NCBI RefSeq assembly: GCF_014799995.1
Contig: NZ_JAAVGY010000026.1
Location: 1 to 6,893 of the forward strand
DNA from: Helicobacter sp.
Lineage (GTDB): Bacteria; Campylobacterota; Campylobacteria; Campylobacterales; Helicobacteraceae
Reading direction: 5' to 3'
Length of the DNA stretch: 6,893 nucleotides
Program-made: the position numbers and the translations under genes
The notes under the pieces: generated by a model
What the model was told of the DNA's origin: nothing
The model's database searches: none
The model's input: the letters and a program-made list of their open reading frames with translations, nothing else
Shown here: positions 6,739-6,893 of the stretch, piece by piece
Numbering within the stretch: position 1 is the stretch's first letter
Layout of the letters: every line of letters starts with the position of its first letter

Positions 6739-6893
6739 ACAACCCCAAGAAAGCAATTGATATGATATAAACCCCTCTAAAGAGATTCCCCCCTAAAGAA
6801 TCCCTTATATCTTTTCTCTCTCTTTGTTTATTAAGTAAAGAGAATGTCATTGATTTATTAAATCATACAATGGGATTCTTACTTTAGATTCTA
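6739..6893 (-). promoter_or_regulatory. Upstream region of the operon with candidate promoters
   Basis: No gene is seen in these bases between pglK and the window edge. Reading toward pglK, two one-mismatch matches to the sigma-70 -10 box TATAAT occur: TATAAG at 6809-6804, which would give a leader of about 60 nt, and TATCAT at 6767-6762, which would give a short leader. No clear -35 box is visible, as is usual in Campylobacterota. A GGGG run 5 nt before the ATG is the only ribosome-binding-like sequence. A C6 run (6788-6793) and a GATTC-N9-GAATC inverted repeat (6784-6802) also lie here. Which element is used cannot be told from sequence. Confidence 0.4.
6851..6865. repeat. AT-rich 15-base palindrome upstream of pglK
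   Basis: TGATTTA-T-TAAATCA has perfect 7-base arms around one central base. It lies about 113 nt upstream of the pglK ATG and upstream of both candidate -10 boxes, where an operator could sit. CATTG and CAATG form an extra partly overlapping outer pair (6848-6852 and 6868-6872). AT-rich palindromes of this size are expected by chance about once or twice in a window this long, so a regulatory role is only a possibility. Confidence 0.3.

Noticed and set aside
6739..6756. TTG start for pglK, six codons longer
   Set aside because: There is no ribosome binding site before it, and the C. jejuni protein aligns from the ATG at 6738.
6850..6866. FNR or Fur binding site at the upstream palindrome
   Set aside because: The TTGAT and ATCAT halves are 7 bases apart instead of the 4 of an FNR box, and the core differs from the Fur consensus in six of fourteen arm positions.

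Overview
The window looks like part of a non-pylori Helicobacter or a close Campylobacterota relative. The base composition is roughly 40% GC or slightly less, genes are tightly packed, and the word GATTC/GAATC recurs throughout. The best-recognised protein (positions 5029-6738) resembles Campylobacter jejuni PglK, the flippase of the N-linked protein glycosylation (pgl) pathway, over its whole length. The genus call is an inference; no rRNA or other marker gene is present.

All five genes lie on the minus strand and read right to left as one probable operon. Order of transcription: pglK (ABC flippase, 6738-5029); a PglI-like GT2 glycosyltransferase (4982-3987); a GT4 glycosyltransferase not assigned to a known Pgl step (3990-2791); a PglJ-like GT4 glycosyltransferase (2776-1616); and a class I SAM methyltransferase with a regulatory-type C-terminal half (1607-132). 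Spacings are 46 nt, a 4-nt ATGA overlap, 14 nt and 8 nt. The methyltransferase ribosome binding site overlaps the stop codon of the gene before it, which suggests translational coupling. The right-hand 155 bases hold the probable promoter region. The left-hand 131 bases are intergenic, with a run of eight G near the edge and the possible start of another reading frame.

Together the genes fit assembly and export of a lipid-linked oligosaccharide. The cytoplasmic glycosyltransferases would extend a glycan on undecaprenyl pyrophosphate and PglK would flip it to the periplasm. Transfer to protein would need an oligosaccharyltransferase (PglB), which is not in this window; neither are the pglC, pglA or pglD/E/F counterparts. 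The K-I-J order matches C. jejuni, except that pglH is not recognisable between K and I, an extra GT4 lies between I and J, and a methyltransferase follows J. The glycan is therefore probably different from the C. jejuni heptasaccharide and may be methylated.

Beyond the genes, the tetranucleotides GATC, CATG and TCGA are completely absent by manual scan, while GATTC/GAATC is about four- to five-fold more frequent than base composition predicts. Both patterns are chemically specific and unexplained by the proteins encoded.
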